Under the pieces are notes generated by a model. That model ran no database searches, was not told where the DNA came from, and worked only from the letters and a program-made list of their open reading frames with translations. A stretch of 21,131 bases of DNA. Source: an uncultured Blautia sp. GTDB taxonomy: Bacteria > Bacillota > Clostridia > Lachnospirales > Lachnospiraceae. Below, in pieces: positions 6,771-14,959 of this stretch; positions within the stretch are counted from its first letter, which is position 1; every line of letters starts with the position of its first letter. The stretch spans positions 1 through 21,131 of the forward strand of contig CAKROE010000038.1 in assembly GCA_934371915.1 (NCBI GenBank). The letters are read 5' to 3'. The translations under genes and the position numbers were made by a program.

Positions 6771-7520
6771 ATGTCACTTTTAGATGATGTGGTCAGCGTG
6801 CCACGTAGAACCATGACCCTTTTCTTCCTTATTGATACATCAGGAAGTATGATGGGTAACAAAATCGGTGCCGTAAACGACGCTGTAGTAAATGTATTGC
6901 CAATGCTTGATGAGATTTCGGCTTCAAATCCTGACGCAGAGATTAAGGTGACAGCCCTTGAATTCTCTAATGGAACAAATTGGCTATACGACGAGCCAAA
7001 ATTGGCATCCGATTTCAAGTGGCAGGATGTTCAAGCCAACGGCTTGACCTCTCTTGGCGCAGCCTGTGTGGAACTCAACAACAAACTTTCTAGAAATGGA
7101 TTTATGCAGGCTGCAAGTGGTTCATTCGCACCAGCTATTATTCTTTTGTCAGATGGAGGTCCAACAGATGACTTCCAAAGTGGACTAAACAAGCTGAAGA
7201 GTAACAATTGGTTCAAGGCTGCAATCAAAATAGCCATAGCTATAGGTGATGATGCGGACAAAGACGTACTAAAAGACTTCACTGGTTCAATAGAGGCCGT
7301 CTTCACTGTTCACAACATTGATGCGCTTAAACAGGTTATTCGTGTAGTAGCGGTAACCTCCTCACAGATTGGAAGTAAGAGTTCTACCGCTGGCGAAACG
7401 AGCAAGCAAGAGCAAGTGATCAAGGATGTTACAGAAAATGTTAAAGACATTGATGGCGCACATTCTGAAGCTGCGGCTCCAGAGCCAGCAGCTTCTAACA
7501 ATTATGATGATTGGGATTAA
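6771..7520 (+). CDS. terY: TerY-type VWA protein
   Basis: This 249-aa protein starts at ATG 6771; an in-frame TTG at 6762 is possible but less likely. The VWA fold has a complete MIDAS: DTSGS (22-26), T93 in GLTSLG, and D128 in LLSDGG. The pattern TLFFLIDTSGSMMG with later LSDGGPTDD is characteristic of TerY. After residue 195 comes a low-complexity Ser/Ala/Glu tail ending NNYDDWD, in place of the zinc-binding TerY-C domain, which is encoded separately at the start of the operon. In TerY-phosphatase-kinase triads, TerY is thought to be a metal-dependent scaffold whose state is set by the kinase and PP2C. It lies between those two genes with 12 and 20 base gaps. It is cytosolic. The symbol marks the family; this is not the plasmid tellurite-resistance locus. 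Confidence 0.88.
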   Translation: MSLLDDVVSVPRRTMTLFFLIDTSGSMMGNKIGAVNDAVVNVLPMLDEISASNPDAEIKVTALEFSNGTNWLYDEPKLASDFKWQDVQANGLTSLGAACVELNNKLSRNGFMQAASGSFAPAIILLSDGGPTDDFQSGLNKLKSNNWFKAAIKIAIAIGDDADKDVLKDFTGSIEAVFTVHNIDALKQVIRVVAVTSSQIGSKSSTAGETSKQEQVIKDVTENVKDIDGAHSEAAAPEPAASNNYDDWD

Positions 7521-7540
7521 ACAAGATATTTTGAAATTAG

Positions 7541-8947
7541 ATGAAAGATTTACATCACTCATGTCAAGGCGAAAGCCACATCTTATCAAATAAGGTGTGC
7601 CAAGATTCGTCTTACAGTTCTACAAGCGACACTATGTCCATTGCAATCGTATGTGATGGACATGGTGGGGCACGCTATTTTAGAAGTGATGTTGGTTCTC
7701 GTTTTGCTGTAGATGCAACCAAAGAATGTGTTCAAGCCTTTGTGTCTGAAATAGATGTGAACTTGTTCAAGAATAAACCTTTTACTCAAAAGGAAGCGCT
7801 GTCTTCCGAAGCAAGTTCAAATATCTATACAAAAGACACGAATGTTGACAAGGCACTTCGTCAACTGTTCTCTTCAATTATCTATTGTTGGAGAGAAAAA
7901 ATCACACAACATTCACAAAGCACTCCTTTATCAGAAAAAGAAAAGTCTTCGATAAAAGCAGATTATCTCTCTGATTTTGAAAAAGGCATTGGCATTGAGA
8001 AAACGTACGGTTGCACATTGATGTGCTACGTATACACAGCACATTTCTGGTTTGCCTTTCATATTGGCGACGGCAAATGTATTGCTTTTGATGATAATGG
8101 AACTTGGTTTGAACCCATCCCCTGGGACGAAAAATGTTTCTTAAATAAGACGACGTCACTTTGTGACTCATCAGCCATAGAAGAATTCCGGTACTGCTAT
8201 AGTGGTGACGGAAATAATCCCGTAGCCGTATTTCTTGGCTCTGATGGAATTGACGATTCCTTTGGTGAAACCGAGAATATGGTAAATTTCTATGTTCAAA
8301 TTCTCAAACTTATAAACAAAGAGGGGCTTGAAACTGCTGTAGCCAATATTCAAGAGACCTTACCGCAATTAAGTAAAATTGGCAGCAAGGACGATATGTC
8401 TATAGCCTGCATCTACGACGAAGAATCTCTTCGAAAAAAAGAGAAACATCTCGTTGGGTGGCAAAAGCGGAATATAGAGAACCAACTATTTGAAACAAAC
8501 AAACGCATTCTTAAATATAAGGAGGAAATTACGCGTCTTGGCAAATGTGACCTCAGAAATCAGAGGCTAATGATAGATTTTCAATATGCAAAGCAAGATT
8601 TATCAAAAGCTTTTGAATTAAAGCACTCACTTGCAAATAAGTGGAATAAAATTTCTGAGGAAATAGATGGAGAATCGTATACACCTTATAATGACGAGAT
8701 TGGTTGGGAAGAATCATATCTTGTAGAGTCGGAATTAACTGACGCGAATTGCACATCGACGCCCCCTACGAATGAGGCAAAAACAAATGTAAAAGACACT
8801 CCTACCGATAATACTAATGAAGCATGTTATGAAAACTCCGAAGAAGATACTGTGACTGGATTAGAAGCCGATGAGACCATTGAGGCTGAAGAGAAGAACA
8901 TGACCGACATGAAAGATAAGGACAACAATACTGCTGAAAAAGAATGA
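7541..8947 (+). CDS. PP2C-family Ser/Thr phosphatase with acidic C-terminal tail
   Basis: This 468-aa protein carries a PP2C (PPM) domain in the first 290 residues. The metal-binding motif is VCDGHGG (D39), followed by HIGDGK near 175, GSDGIDDSFG near 235 and SKDDMSIACIY near 282-292. This is the full set of Asp positions expected for a two-metal phosphatase. Residues about 298-375 are predicted helical and coiled-coil. The rest is an acidic tail rich in Glu, Asp, Thr and Asn. It should reverse the action of the kinase two genes upstream. The coiled coil and tail exceed the usual PP2C length of about 250 and may tether it to another operon protein. Its stop overlaps the next start by four bases (ATGA), which suggests translational coupling. 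Confidence 0.9.
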   Translation: MKDLHHSCQGESHILSNKVCQDSSYSSTSDTMSIAIVCDGHGGARYFRSDVGSRFAVDATKECVQAFVSEIDVNLFKNKPFTQKEALSSEASSNIYTKDTNVDKALRQLFSSIIYCWREKITQHSQSTPLSEKEKSSIKADYLSDFEKGIGIEKTYGCTLMCYVYTAHFWFAFHIGDGKCIAFDDNGTWFEPIPWDEKCFLNKTTSLCDSSAIEEFRYCYSGDGNNPVAVFLGSDGIDDSFGETENMVNFYVQILKLINKEGLETAVANIQETLPQLSKIGSKDDMSIACIYDEESLRKKEKHLVGWQKRNIENQLFETNKRILKYKEEITRLGKCDLRNQRLMIDFQYAKQDLSKAFELKHSLANKWNKISEEIDGESYTPYNDEIGWEESYLVESELTDANCTSTPPTNEAKTNVKDTPTDNTNEACYENSEEDTVTGLEADETIEAEEKNMTDMKDKDNNTAEKE

Positions 8948-10377
8948 CTTTACATGAAGCTATAAAAAAGTTGGTTGCGCAGTTTGGTGAGAGCATCGTG
9001 ACCGAAGTGAGGTTGGCCAATTTATTGGCTGACCTCAACGGCTATCAGGACTACCCTGCCATGAAGATGGTATTAAAAGATTTTCTGAAAGCTGGATATG
9101 GCAAGAAATTATTTGATATATATTCTAAAGACTCCCAAAATGCCATCAGTAAAAGCGTAGATTTTACTAAAACTTTTGCAAGCGTTTCAAACTACAAAGA
9201 AGATTTGATTAGTTATGCATTTGATTGCATACTGTTTGCACTTGGTTGTATTACAACAATCAACGAACCAATGACTAAGGGGTATGACCCTTATACAAAG
9301 GGGGATGGTGACATCTTGGACAACTTGGCAAACCAGTTAGCCTCACTTCAAAAGGAATATCTTGACTTGTTGGATAGATTGGCTACTTTACCACAAAATA
9401 TTTATAAAGATGCACCGGGCTATTATAGCACAGAAGCCTTAAACAAACTCTATGCAGTAGAAGCCAAGATTGCTGTAATCATCAAAGAGACAAACTCTAC
9501 AGTAAATTTAGACTGGTGTACAAACAAGCGGACAGAAAAACTTGAATATTTCAAGAAGCAAAAAACTGAGGCTGTTGCAAAAGCGCTTGATGAATTGAGA
9601 TGTCAATATAAAAAATTGCTTGCATCACTTATAATTGTACCGAAGAAGTTTGGTATAAAGCGTTCTGGACACTATGACGATAATGGTGAGAAGGAATTGT
9701 CTTCTGTAGAAGATGATATAAAACTCAACTATTACAACATGGGGAAGACCTATGATAATTGGTGCAAAAAAGAGAAGAACAAATATCTTGTAAAATATCA
9801 TATTGACAACAAGAGCGTTGCACTCCAACTGTTTGCGAAAATAGGTATACCTGCAGCGGTAGTTATTGGAGCGTCAGGTACAGGAATAAGCTATATGACT
9901 TCATCAAGCGCTATTGAGCAATTTGAACACACAATAGCCTTGGGTGAGCAACAAGCAACTGCTGGAGAATACGGTAAGGCATTGCAACTCTTTAGCGATG
10001 CAAAGAGCAACTATACCGCATCATTCAGAACAGGTCATTATCAAGGTGTTGCTGACGAACATATAAGTTCGAGTGTAAATGATGCTACGCAGTTAAGTGT
10101 CAAGATGATAGAAGAAGGCAAACTCATAGATGCGAGTACATTGCTTTCATCTTTGCCTCAGAAAGTCATCTCTGAAAACCAACAGTTTTTAGATCAATAC
10201 AATTCTGCAAAATCAACTTTGGACAAAGCTATAAATGAAGGACTTGACAATCTCATCTCTGATATATCAAGCAATCATGGAAAATTGAGCGGCACGGCAA
10301 AACAAAAGTTGAATGAATTGCTGAAGATAAATCCTAATGATTATTGGTTGAACTTCATTAAGAATAAAGAAAAATGA
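8944..10377 (+). CDS. Membrane protein with TPR-like repeats, unknown function
   Basis: I do not recognise this 477-aa protein as a named family. Residues 1-65 form a helical domain (MTLHEAIKKLV, then RLANLLADLNGYQDYPAMK) that reminds me of an N-terminal domain shared by various Bacteroidota signalling proteins; this is an impression only. Residues about 135-290 are long charged helices. One clear membrane segment lies near 296-316 (FAKIGIPAAVVIGASGTGISY). The final 150 residues are helical and TPR-like (TAGEYGKALQLFSDA, then EEGKLIDASTLLSSL). With one membrane span it could place the helical part in the cytosol and the repeats outside. Overlapping the PP2C gene by ATGA on one side and hxsA by ATGA on the other, it is well placed to link the phosphosignalling group to the exported Hxs protein. 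Confidence 0.65.
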   Translation: MTLHEAIKKLVAQFGESIVTEVRLANLLADLNGYQDYPAMKMVLKDFLKAGYGKKLFDIYSKDSQNAISKSVDFTKTFASVSNYKEDLISYAFDCILFALGCITTINEPMTKGYDPYTKGDGDILDNLANQLASLQKEYLDLLDRLATLPQNIYKDAPGYYSTEALNKLYAVEAKIAVIIKETNSTVNLDWCTNKRTEKLEYFKKQKTEAVAKALDELRCQYKKLLASLIIVPKKFGIKRSGHYDDNGEKELSSVEDDIKLNYYNMGKTYDNWCKKEKNKYLVKYHIDNKSVALQLFAKIGIPAAVVIGASGTGISYMTSSSAIEQFEHTIALGEQQATAGEYGKALQLFSDAKSNYTASFRTGHYQGVADEHISSSVNDATQLSVKMIEEGKLIDASTLLSSLPQKVISENQQFLDQYNSAKSTLDKAINEGLDNLISDISSNHGKLSGTAKQKLNELLKINPNDYWLNFIKNKEK

Positions 10378-11285
10378 AAAATAAGGCTAAAAAGATAATT
10401 CGTAACATTCTGATTGGTGCAGTAGCATCAATCTACAACTCTGATGCACAGGCTGCGGATAATTCTGCAAAACCACTTTTTGAGGGTCTTAATGGAGATG
10501 ACAAGGAAAGTGCAGTAAGTGCTCTTAAAAATAAAATTATAAGGAATGTTTTACAGATAAAGAAAAATGGTGATACAAAACTAATTGCAGGACACCGTTC
10601 ACATATGTCACACCGTTCTGGCGGTGGTGGTGGCGGTGGTCACTACTCACATGCTTCTCACTATTCTGGTTATGGTGGTGGAAATTCGAGACATAGTAGC
10701 CATTCTTCTCATAGTTCAAGCTCATACGGCACAACCTATTCTGCGCCAAAGCCAGCTCCAAAAACGTACAAAACTTACGATTTGGGAGACAGAACGTTGA
10801 AGTCTGGACTATATGGTAATGATGTCTCTAAACTAACATCTTTGCTCGTATCAAAGAAATACATGAGCAGTTCATGGATTACCATGCAAAATGGTTATCC
10901 TATTTATAATGCTCGTGTAATTTCAGCGGTAAAACGTTTTCAAAAAGATGCTGGCAAGGCACAGGATGGAGTTATGACGTCATCACTTGCTACAACTCTT
11001 GAAAATTGGGATGAAAGTAAGACTACTCTTGTTTTAGGTATAAGAATTCTTGGGTATAATGAGACCGCAGAATTGGCTGGAAACGATGTTAATGAGTTAA
11101 TCGCTTTATTGCGTAATGCCGGTTTTCCACCAGACCCTTCAAAACTGAAATACAATGATAGTAAGGCTGTGTTCACAAAAGACATAGAAACAGCTGTCAA
11201 ATTGTTCCAAGCATATAATGGCTTAACTCCTGATGGGAAAGTAGATGAAACTACAATATCAAAACTAAGAACGATAGCAAAATAG
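10374..11285 (+). CDS. hxsA: His-Xaa-Ser repeat protein HxsA, exported, peptidoglycan-binding-like
   Basis: This 303-aa protein has a signal peptide (residues 1-28, KK, hydrophobic core, cleavage after DAQA). It then has nine His-x-Ser triplets in three clusters of three: HRSHMSHRS (74-82), HYSHASHYS (90-98) and HSSHSSHSS (107-115), separated by Gly-rich spacers. After a Pro/Lys linker come two peptidoglycan-binding-1-like repeats, about 141-210 (AVKRFQKDAG, then QDGVM) and 222-300 (AVKLFQAYNG, then PDGKV). HxsA is the presumed substrate of the paired radical SAM enzymes HxsB and HxsC. The modified residues and final product are not known to me. The peptidoglycan-binding part suggests that the modified repeat segment is held in the periplasm at the wall. 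It overlaps the upstream gene by ATGA and is 8 bases before hxsD. Confidence 0.88.
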   Translation: MKNKAKKIIRNILIGAVASIYNSDAQAADNSAKPLFEGLNGDDKESAVSALKNKIIRNVLQIKKNGDTKLIAGHRSHMSHRSGGGGGGGHYSHASHYSGYGGGNSRHSSHSSHSSSSYGTTYSAPKPAPKTYKTYDLGDRTLKSGLYGNDVSKLTSLLVSKKYMSSSWITMQNGYPIYNARVISAVKRFQKDAGKAQDGVMTSSLATTLENWDESKTTLVLGIRILGYNETAELAGNDVNELIALLRNAGFPPDPSKLKYNDSKAVFTKDIETAVKLFQAYNGLTPDGKVDETTISKLRTIAK

Positions 11286-11293
11286 CCAAAAAT

Positions 11294-11590
11294 ATGGAAT
11301 TAAAGATAGATAGGAATATATATTCTGATGCTTGTGTATCAAAAGCGATATATAGTCTCTCAAAAGACTATGCTATTAGTCGCAACCTTGAGGGTAATAT
11401 AGAAAGACTCAATGTTATACCTCTTGGAGAAAAACAAGTACAATGCGATATTGAAGCACAGGTATTTAACACATTAAACGATTATAAGTTAAGACAAGTA
11501 ATTGAAGACGAAACGCATGACATAAGAACAATTCTTTATGCCAAAGCGTTTGCAGATTTCGATGATATAGATAGTAATGATGAAGTATAA
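11294..11590 (+). CDS. hxsD: His-Xaa-Ser system protein HxsD
   Basis: This is a 98-aa cytosolic protein. It carries the family signature NDYxLR: LNDYKLR at residues 61-67, which gave the HxsD family its early descriptive name (LLNDYxLRE). The predicted fold is short beta strands plus one helix, compatible with a peptide-recognition or chaperone role for the radical SAM pair, but that role is inference from its fixed place between HxsA and HxsB. The last 14 bases overlap the start of hxsB, so their translation is probably coupled. The length is normal for the family. The identification is supported by the motif and by the neighbours on both sides. Confidence 0.88.
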   Translation: MELKIDRNIYSDACVSKAIYSLSKDYAISRNLEGNIERLNVIPLGEKQVQCDIEAQVFNTLNDYKLRQVIEDETHDIRTILYAKAFADFDDIDSNDEV

Positions 11591-12980
11591 ATTATTGCCC
11601 TTTACATTCAGTAGGATATCGTCCAAAGAAGTTTTGGTAAACGAATTGGGAGATATGTTGGCTGTACCTGATGGTACCGTCCAAGCTGTTGTTGAACATA
11701 AAATAGACACCAAGAGCGATTTATACAAGTCATTGGTTGCAAATTTTTTCTTAACAGAGAGGACTATTCCTACATTGATAGATGTATATGCAGAAAGATT
11801 GGCTGAAAAGAAGCGTTTCATGGATGATGGGACTGCTTTGCATATTTTTGTTTTGACATTGCGGTGCAATCAAAACTGTATTTATTGTCAGGCATCAAGT
11901 CAAGACGAGCATTGTGCACACAAGTCTATGTCATTTGAAACCATGAAGTATTCTGTAGATTTGATGTTCAAGTCACGTTCTCAATGGTTGACTATGGAGT
12001 TCCAAGGAGGTGAACCCTCCCTTGAACCAAAACTTTTGCGCTATGGTATAGAACTTGCTGAAAGAAAAAACGAAACAGAGCATAGACATATGCGCTATGT
12101 CCTGTGTACAAACAGCATAAATCTTACAGAAGAGGTTCTTGATATATGCAAAACATACCATGTGCTTATATCCACCTCACTTGATGGTCCGTCATGGTTG
12201 CATAACAAAAATCGCGGAAAACAAGATAGTTATGAAAAAGTAACAAAAGGAATTACAAAAGCAAGAGCATATCTCGGAGAAGATCAGGTTGCCGCTTTGA
12301 TGACAACATCTGAACTTGCTTTGGATTATCCTAAGGAAATAGTTGATGAATATGTAAAACTTGGTTTCCATAGCATTTTTCTTCGTGCTCTTAACCCATA
12401 CGGACTTGCAAGTGAAAATTCTGATTGGGAACTTTACACTGATAGGTTTATTGAGTTCTACAAACAGGCTTTTGAGCATATCTTGGAACTCAACAAGCAG
12501 GGATTTCTTATGATAGAAGAGTTCGCAGCTATTATTCTTCGTAAGATACTTACTCCTTGGTGCACAGGGTTCGTTGATTTACAGTCACCAGCAGGTATTA
12601 TAAATTCTGTTTTGGTCTATGATTATGACGGATATTTGTACGCTTCTGATGAATCTCGCATGTTGGCAGAAGAAGGCGACTATACTTTCAGAATTGGCAG
12701 TGTAAAGGAGCGTTACGAAGACTTGTTGTATAGTAAGAAAGTCCGTTCTTGGTCAAAGTCTTGGTCAAATGAATTATTGGCTGGATGTTCAGACTGTGGT
12801 GTTCGTGCCTATTGTGGTGCAGATCCTGTGAGAAACCATTCCACACAAGGGAATTTATATGGTTACCGTCCGACATCGTTATTGTGCAAAAAGAACAAAG
12901 CGATTATTGAATATCTCATTTCACTGCTCATAGACAGAAAGGAAGAGGTTACTCAAATATTTAAGACTTGGATAATATGA
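11577..12980 (+). CDS. hxsB: Radical SAM maturase HxsB
   Basis: This 467-aa radical SAM enzyme (a second in-frame ATG at 11580 is equally possible) has an N-terminal region of 85 residues, then the 4Fe-4S cluster motif CNQNCIYC (C97, C101, C104). FQGGEP about 40 residues later is the SAM-binding GGE motif. The C-terminal region has further Cys in a SPASM-like arrangement: C404, C407 and C413 (CSDCGVRAYC) and C440, which should hold one or two auxiliary clusters. Such enzymes modify peptide substrates by radical chemistry; HxsB is expected to act on the His-x-Ser repeats of HxsA, together with HxsC. The start overlaps hxsD by 14 bases and the stop overlaps hxsC by ATGA. The specific reaction is not known to me. 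Confidence 0.92.
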   Translation: MMKYKLLPFTFSRISSKEVLVNELGDMLAVPDGTVQAVVEHKIDTKSDLYKSLVANFFLTERTIPTLIDVYAERLAEKKRFMDDGTALHIFVLTLRCNQNCIYCQASSQDEHCAHKSMSFETMKYSVDLMFKSRSQWLTMEFQGGEPSLEPKLLRYGIELAERKNETEHRHMRYVLCTNSINLTEEVLDICKTYHVLISTSLDGPSWLHNKNRGKQDSYEKVTKGITKARAYLGEDQVAALMTTSELALDYPKEIVDEYVKLGFHSIFLRALNPYGLASENSDWELYTDRFIEFYKQAFEHILELNKQGFLMIEEFAAIILRKILTPWCTGFVDLQSPAGIINSVLVYDYDGYLYASDESRMLAEEGDYTFRIGSVKERYEDLLYSKKVRSWSKSWSNELLAGCSDCGVRAYCGADPVRNHSTQGNLYGYRPTSLLCKKNKAIIEYLISLLIDRKEEVTQIFKTWII

Positions 12981-13846
12981 AACAACGTGATATAGACATA
13001 AAATCTAATGATAATACTTTGTTCGTAACAGAGCAATGTAACAATCGTTGTGTCATGTGCTGCCAACCTCCTAAAAGAGTAAACGACATTGATTTGTATT
13101 TTGAACAAAATATAGAACGTGTTAAAAACGCTCCCAAGGATCTTCCCGTTATAGGAATTACTGGAGGCGAACCAACTTTGTTAGGAGAAAGATTGATAGA
13201 TTTGATACTTCTTATCAGACAAGAATTACCCGATACTGATATTCATATTCTTTCAAATGGAAGAAATTTTAAAAACATCAATTATACAAAGCGTATTGTT
13301 GAGGCTGGAGAAAACAAACTGATTCTCGGCATTCCATTTCATTCTGATTATGAAGGCGACCATGACATGATAGCAGGAGCAAAAGGAGCATACAATGAAA
13401 CCATATTGGGATTATACAATATAGCTATGCAGGGTGGAAGTGTTGAACTCCGTATCGTCATGAACAGCCTTAACTATAATCGTTTTTTACCCATGGCTGA
13501 ATATATACACAAGAACTTGTCATTTGTGGCATGGACAGCTTTTATGGGCATGGAGCGAACTGGTTTGGCTGAAAAGCGAAGTGAAAAAATATGGGTAGAA
13601 CCATGTGAATATATGTCACAATTAAGTGATGCAGTTCATTTCTTAGATGATTGGCATCACGAAGTTGCCATCTATAATATTCCATTATGTTTGTTACCCA
13701 ATGATTTGCATGCCTTTGCCAAAAAAAGTATATCCGATTGGAAGAACTATTACCCTGAACTATGCAATGGGTGCTCTGTGAAAGATGATTGTTGTGGACT
13801 ATTCGCCACATCAAGTAAAGAGTTTTTGAATCTACATACGCTATAA
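12977..13846 (+). CDS. hxsC: Radical SAM maturase HxsC
   Basis: This 289-aa radical SAM enzyme starts at ATG 12977 in the ATGA overlap with hxsB; an upstream TTG at 12968 is less likely. The cluster motif is CNNRCVMCC (C21, C25, C28, with an extra C29), followed by QPPKR, and the GGE motif is in ITGGEPTLLG near residue 60. The C-terminus has C263, C266, C272 and C273 (CNGCSVKDDCC), suggesting an auxiliary iron-sulfur cluster in a shorter SPASM/twitch-like domain. The EQCNNxCxMCCQPP signature and the pairing with HxsB and HxsD fit HxsC. It presumably completes the modification of HxsA, either alternately with HxsB or as a complex. The next gene starts one base after its stop. Confidence 0.92.
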   Translation: MKQRDIDIKSNDNTLFVTEQCNNRCVMCCQPPKRVNDIDLYFEQNIERVKNAPKDLPVIGITGGEPTLLGERLIDLILLIRQELPDTDIHILSNGRNFKNINYTKRIVEAGENKLILGIPFHSDYEGDHDMIAGAKGAYNETILGLYNIAMQGGSVELRIVMNSLNYNRFLPMAEYIHKNLSFVAWTAFMGMERTGLAEKRSEKIWVEPCEYMSQLSDAVHFLDDWHHEVAIYNIPLCLLPNDLHAFAKKSISDWKNYYPELCNGCSVKDDCCGLFATSSKEFLNLHTL

Positions 13847-13847
13847 A

Positions 13848-14948
13848 ATGGGAAAATGTAAATATTGCGGCCTAAGTGCAGGTTTATTCTCACACGTTCA
13901 CAAAGAGTGTGAAGAGAAACATAAGCAAGGAATTGCAACATTACTTGCTTGCCTTAATTCGTACTTCAATGGTGCGGAAGACATGAGTTGTGTGCTTTCA
14001 CAAATTAAAACTTTGCAAACTAATAACTTCTTGAGTCAAGAAGACATCGAGACCTGTTGCAGCCAAGCCATAAAGCATTATGCCGATGTTGTGAAACTTC
14101 CTATCACGAAGCAGCATTTACAAATAGTTGATTCATTCCTTAACAATATAGGAATTCCTCGTACCGCTCTTAACAAAACGGGAGCTTTGGCTGTGCTCGG
14201 CAGACGCTTTTATCAAGCTACGCTTATGAGCTATTTTGCTGAAAATGAACCCATGGCTAAAGTAGAAAAGCGTACACAAATTGTTACAAGACTATTGCCT
14301 ATATCAAGTGATCAAAAAGAATCAGCAGGGCTCAAAGCCCTGGATAAGGCTGCGCACAAATACCTCTCCAATGGTTTGATTACAGATAGTGAACAAGCAC
14401 ATCTTGATGACTTCTCAAAGGCTTTACAACTGCCTGTGAACAATTTACCTGCAAGTTATAAAGGCTCAGACATTGAAAAGATGCAGCAGGCTTCAATTCT
14501 ACGAAAAATTCAGAATGGCCAGATTCCTTCGCAAAGTAACTTTACCATTCCTATCATGTTGTCTTCAGGTGAATACATTATTTGGCAGTATCCCAATGTT
14601 ACAATGTATCAAGAAAAAATTACCAAAGAATGGGTGGGAAGAAGCTGTGGTTGGAGTTATAGAGTCTGCAAAGGCGTTTATTACAGAACAGGTAGCTCTA
14701 AGGGGCATCCCATAGAACATTCTTCGATGGAGAGTGTAGGTGTCGGTACATTAGTGCTCACAAACAAGAACATTATTTTCTACTCTCCACAGAAATCATT
14801 CAAGGTGCCATACAAAAAACTTATAGGTGTTACACCATATTCAGATGGCATGGAGTTGCAAAAAGATGGGGTCAATGCCAAGCGCCAAATATTCCAAGGG
14901 TTCGATAGTTGGTTCATCATGAATTTACTATCCGTTATCAATATATAA
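13848..14948 (+). CDS. Zinc-ribbon protein with C-terminal PH/GRAM-like domain, unknown function
   Basis: This is a 366-aa protein. Residues 4-21 form a short zinc-binding knuckle (C4, C7, H16 and/or H18, C21: CKYC, then HVHKEC), a start common in bacterial proteins of unclear role. Residues about 30-215 are helical, with several Cys. The C-terminal 120 residues are beta-rich: VGTLVLTNKNIIFYS, then FKVPYKKLIGVTPYSDGM, a pattern typical of PH- or GRAM-like domains such as bacterial bPH, ending in a short helix. There is no signal peptide or membrane segment. Lying between hxsC and the FtsK-gamma gene, with gaps of 1 and 11 bases, it belongs to the same unit. It could bind a membrane lipid or a partner protein; I cannot assign a reaction. 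Confidence 0.6.
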   Translation: MGKCKYCGLSAGLFSHVHKECEEKHKQGIATLLACLNSYFNGAEDMSCVLSQIKTLQTNNFLSQEDIETCCSQAIKHYADVVKLPITKQHLQIVDSFLNNIGIPRTALNKTGALAVLGRRFYQATLMSYFAENEPMAKVEKRTQIVTRLLPISSDQKESAGLKALDKAAHKYLSNGLITDSEQAHLDDFSKALQLPVNNLPASYKGSDIEKMQQASILRKIQNGQIPSQSNFTIPIMLSSGEYIIWQYPNVTMYQEKITKEWVGRSCGWSYRVCKGVYYRTGSSKGHPIEHSSMESVGVGTLVLTNKNIIFYSPQKSFKVPYKKLIGVTPYSDGMELQKDGVNAKRQIFQGFDSWFIMNLLSVINI

Positions 14949-14959
14949 AAGTCAAAAAT

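Noticed and set aside
5092..7520. Tellurite-resistance operon
   Set aside because: TerY-kinase-phosphatase groups occur widely without TerB/C/D/Z, none of which is seen here.
10600..10730. The His/Ser/Gly-rich stretch as a CRISPR-like or noncoding tandem repeat
   Set aside because: The periodicity is at protein level (His-x-Ser), codons vary between repeats, and the frame continues into a normal folded domain.
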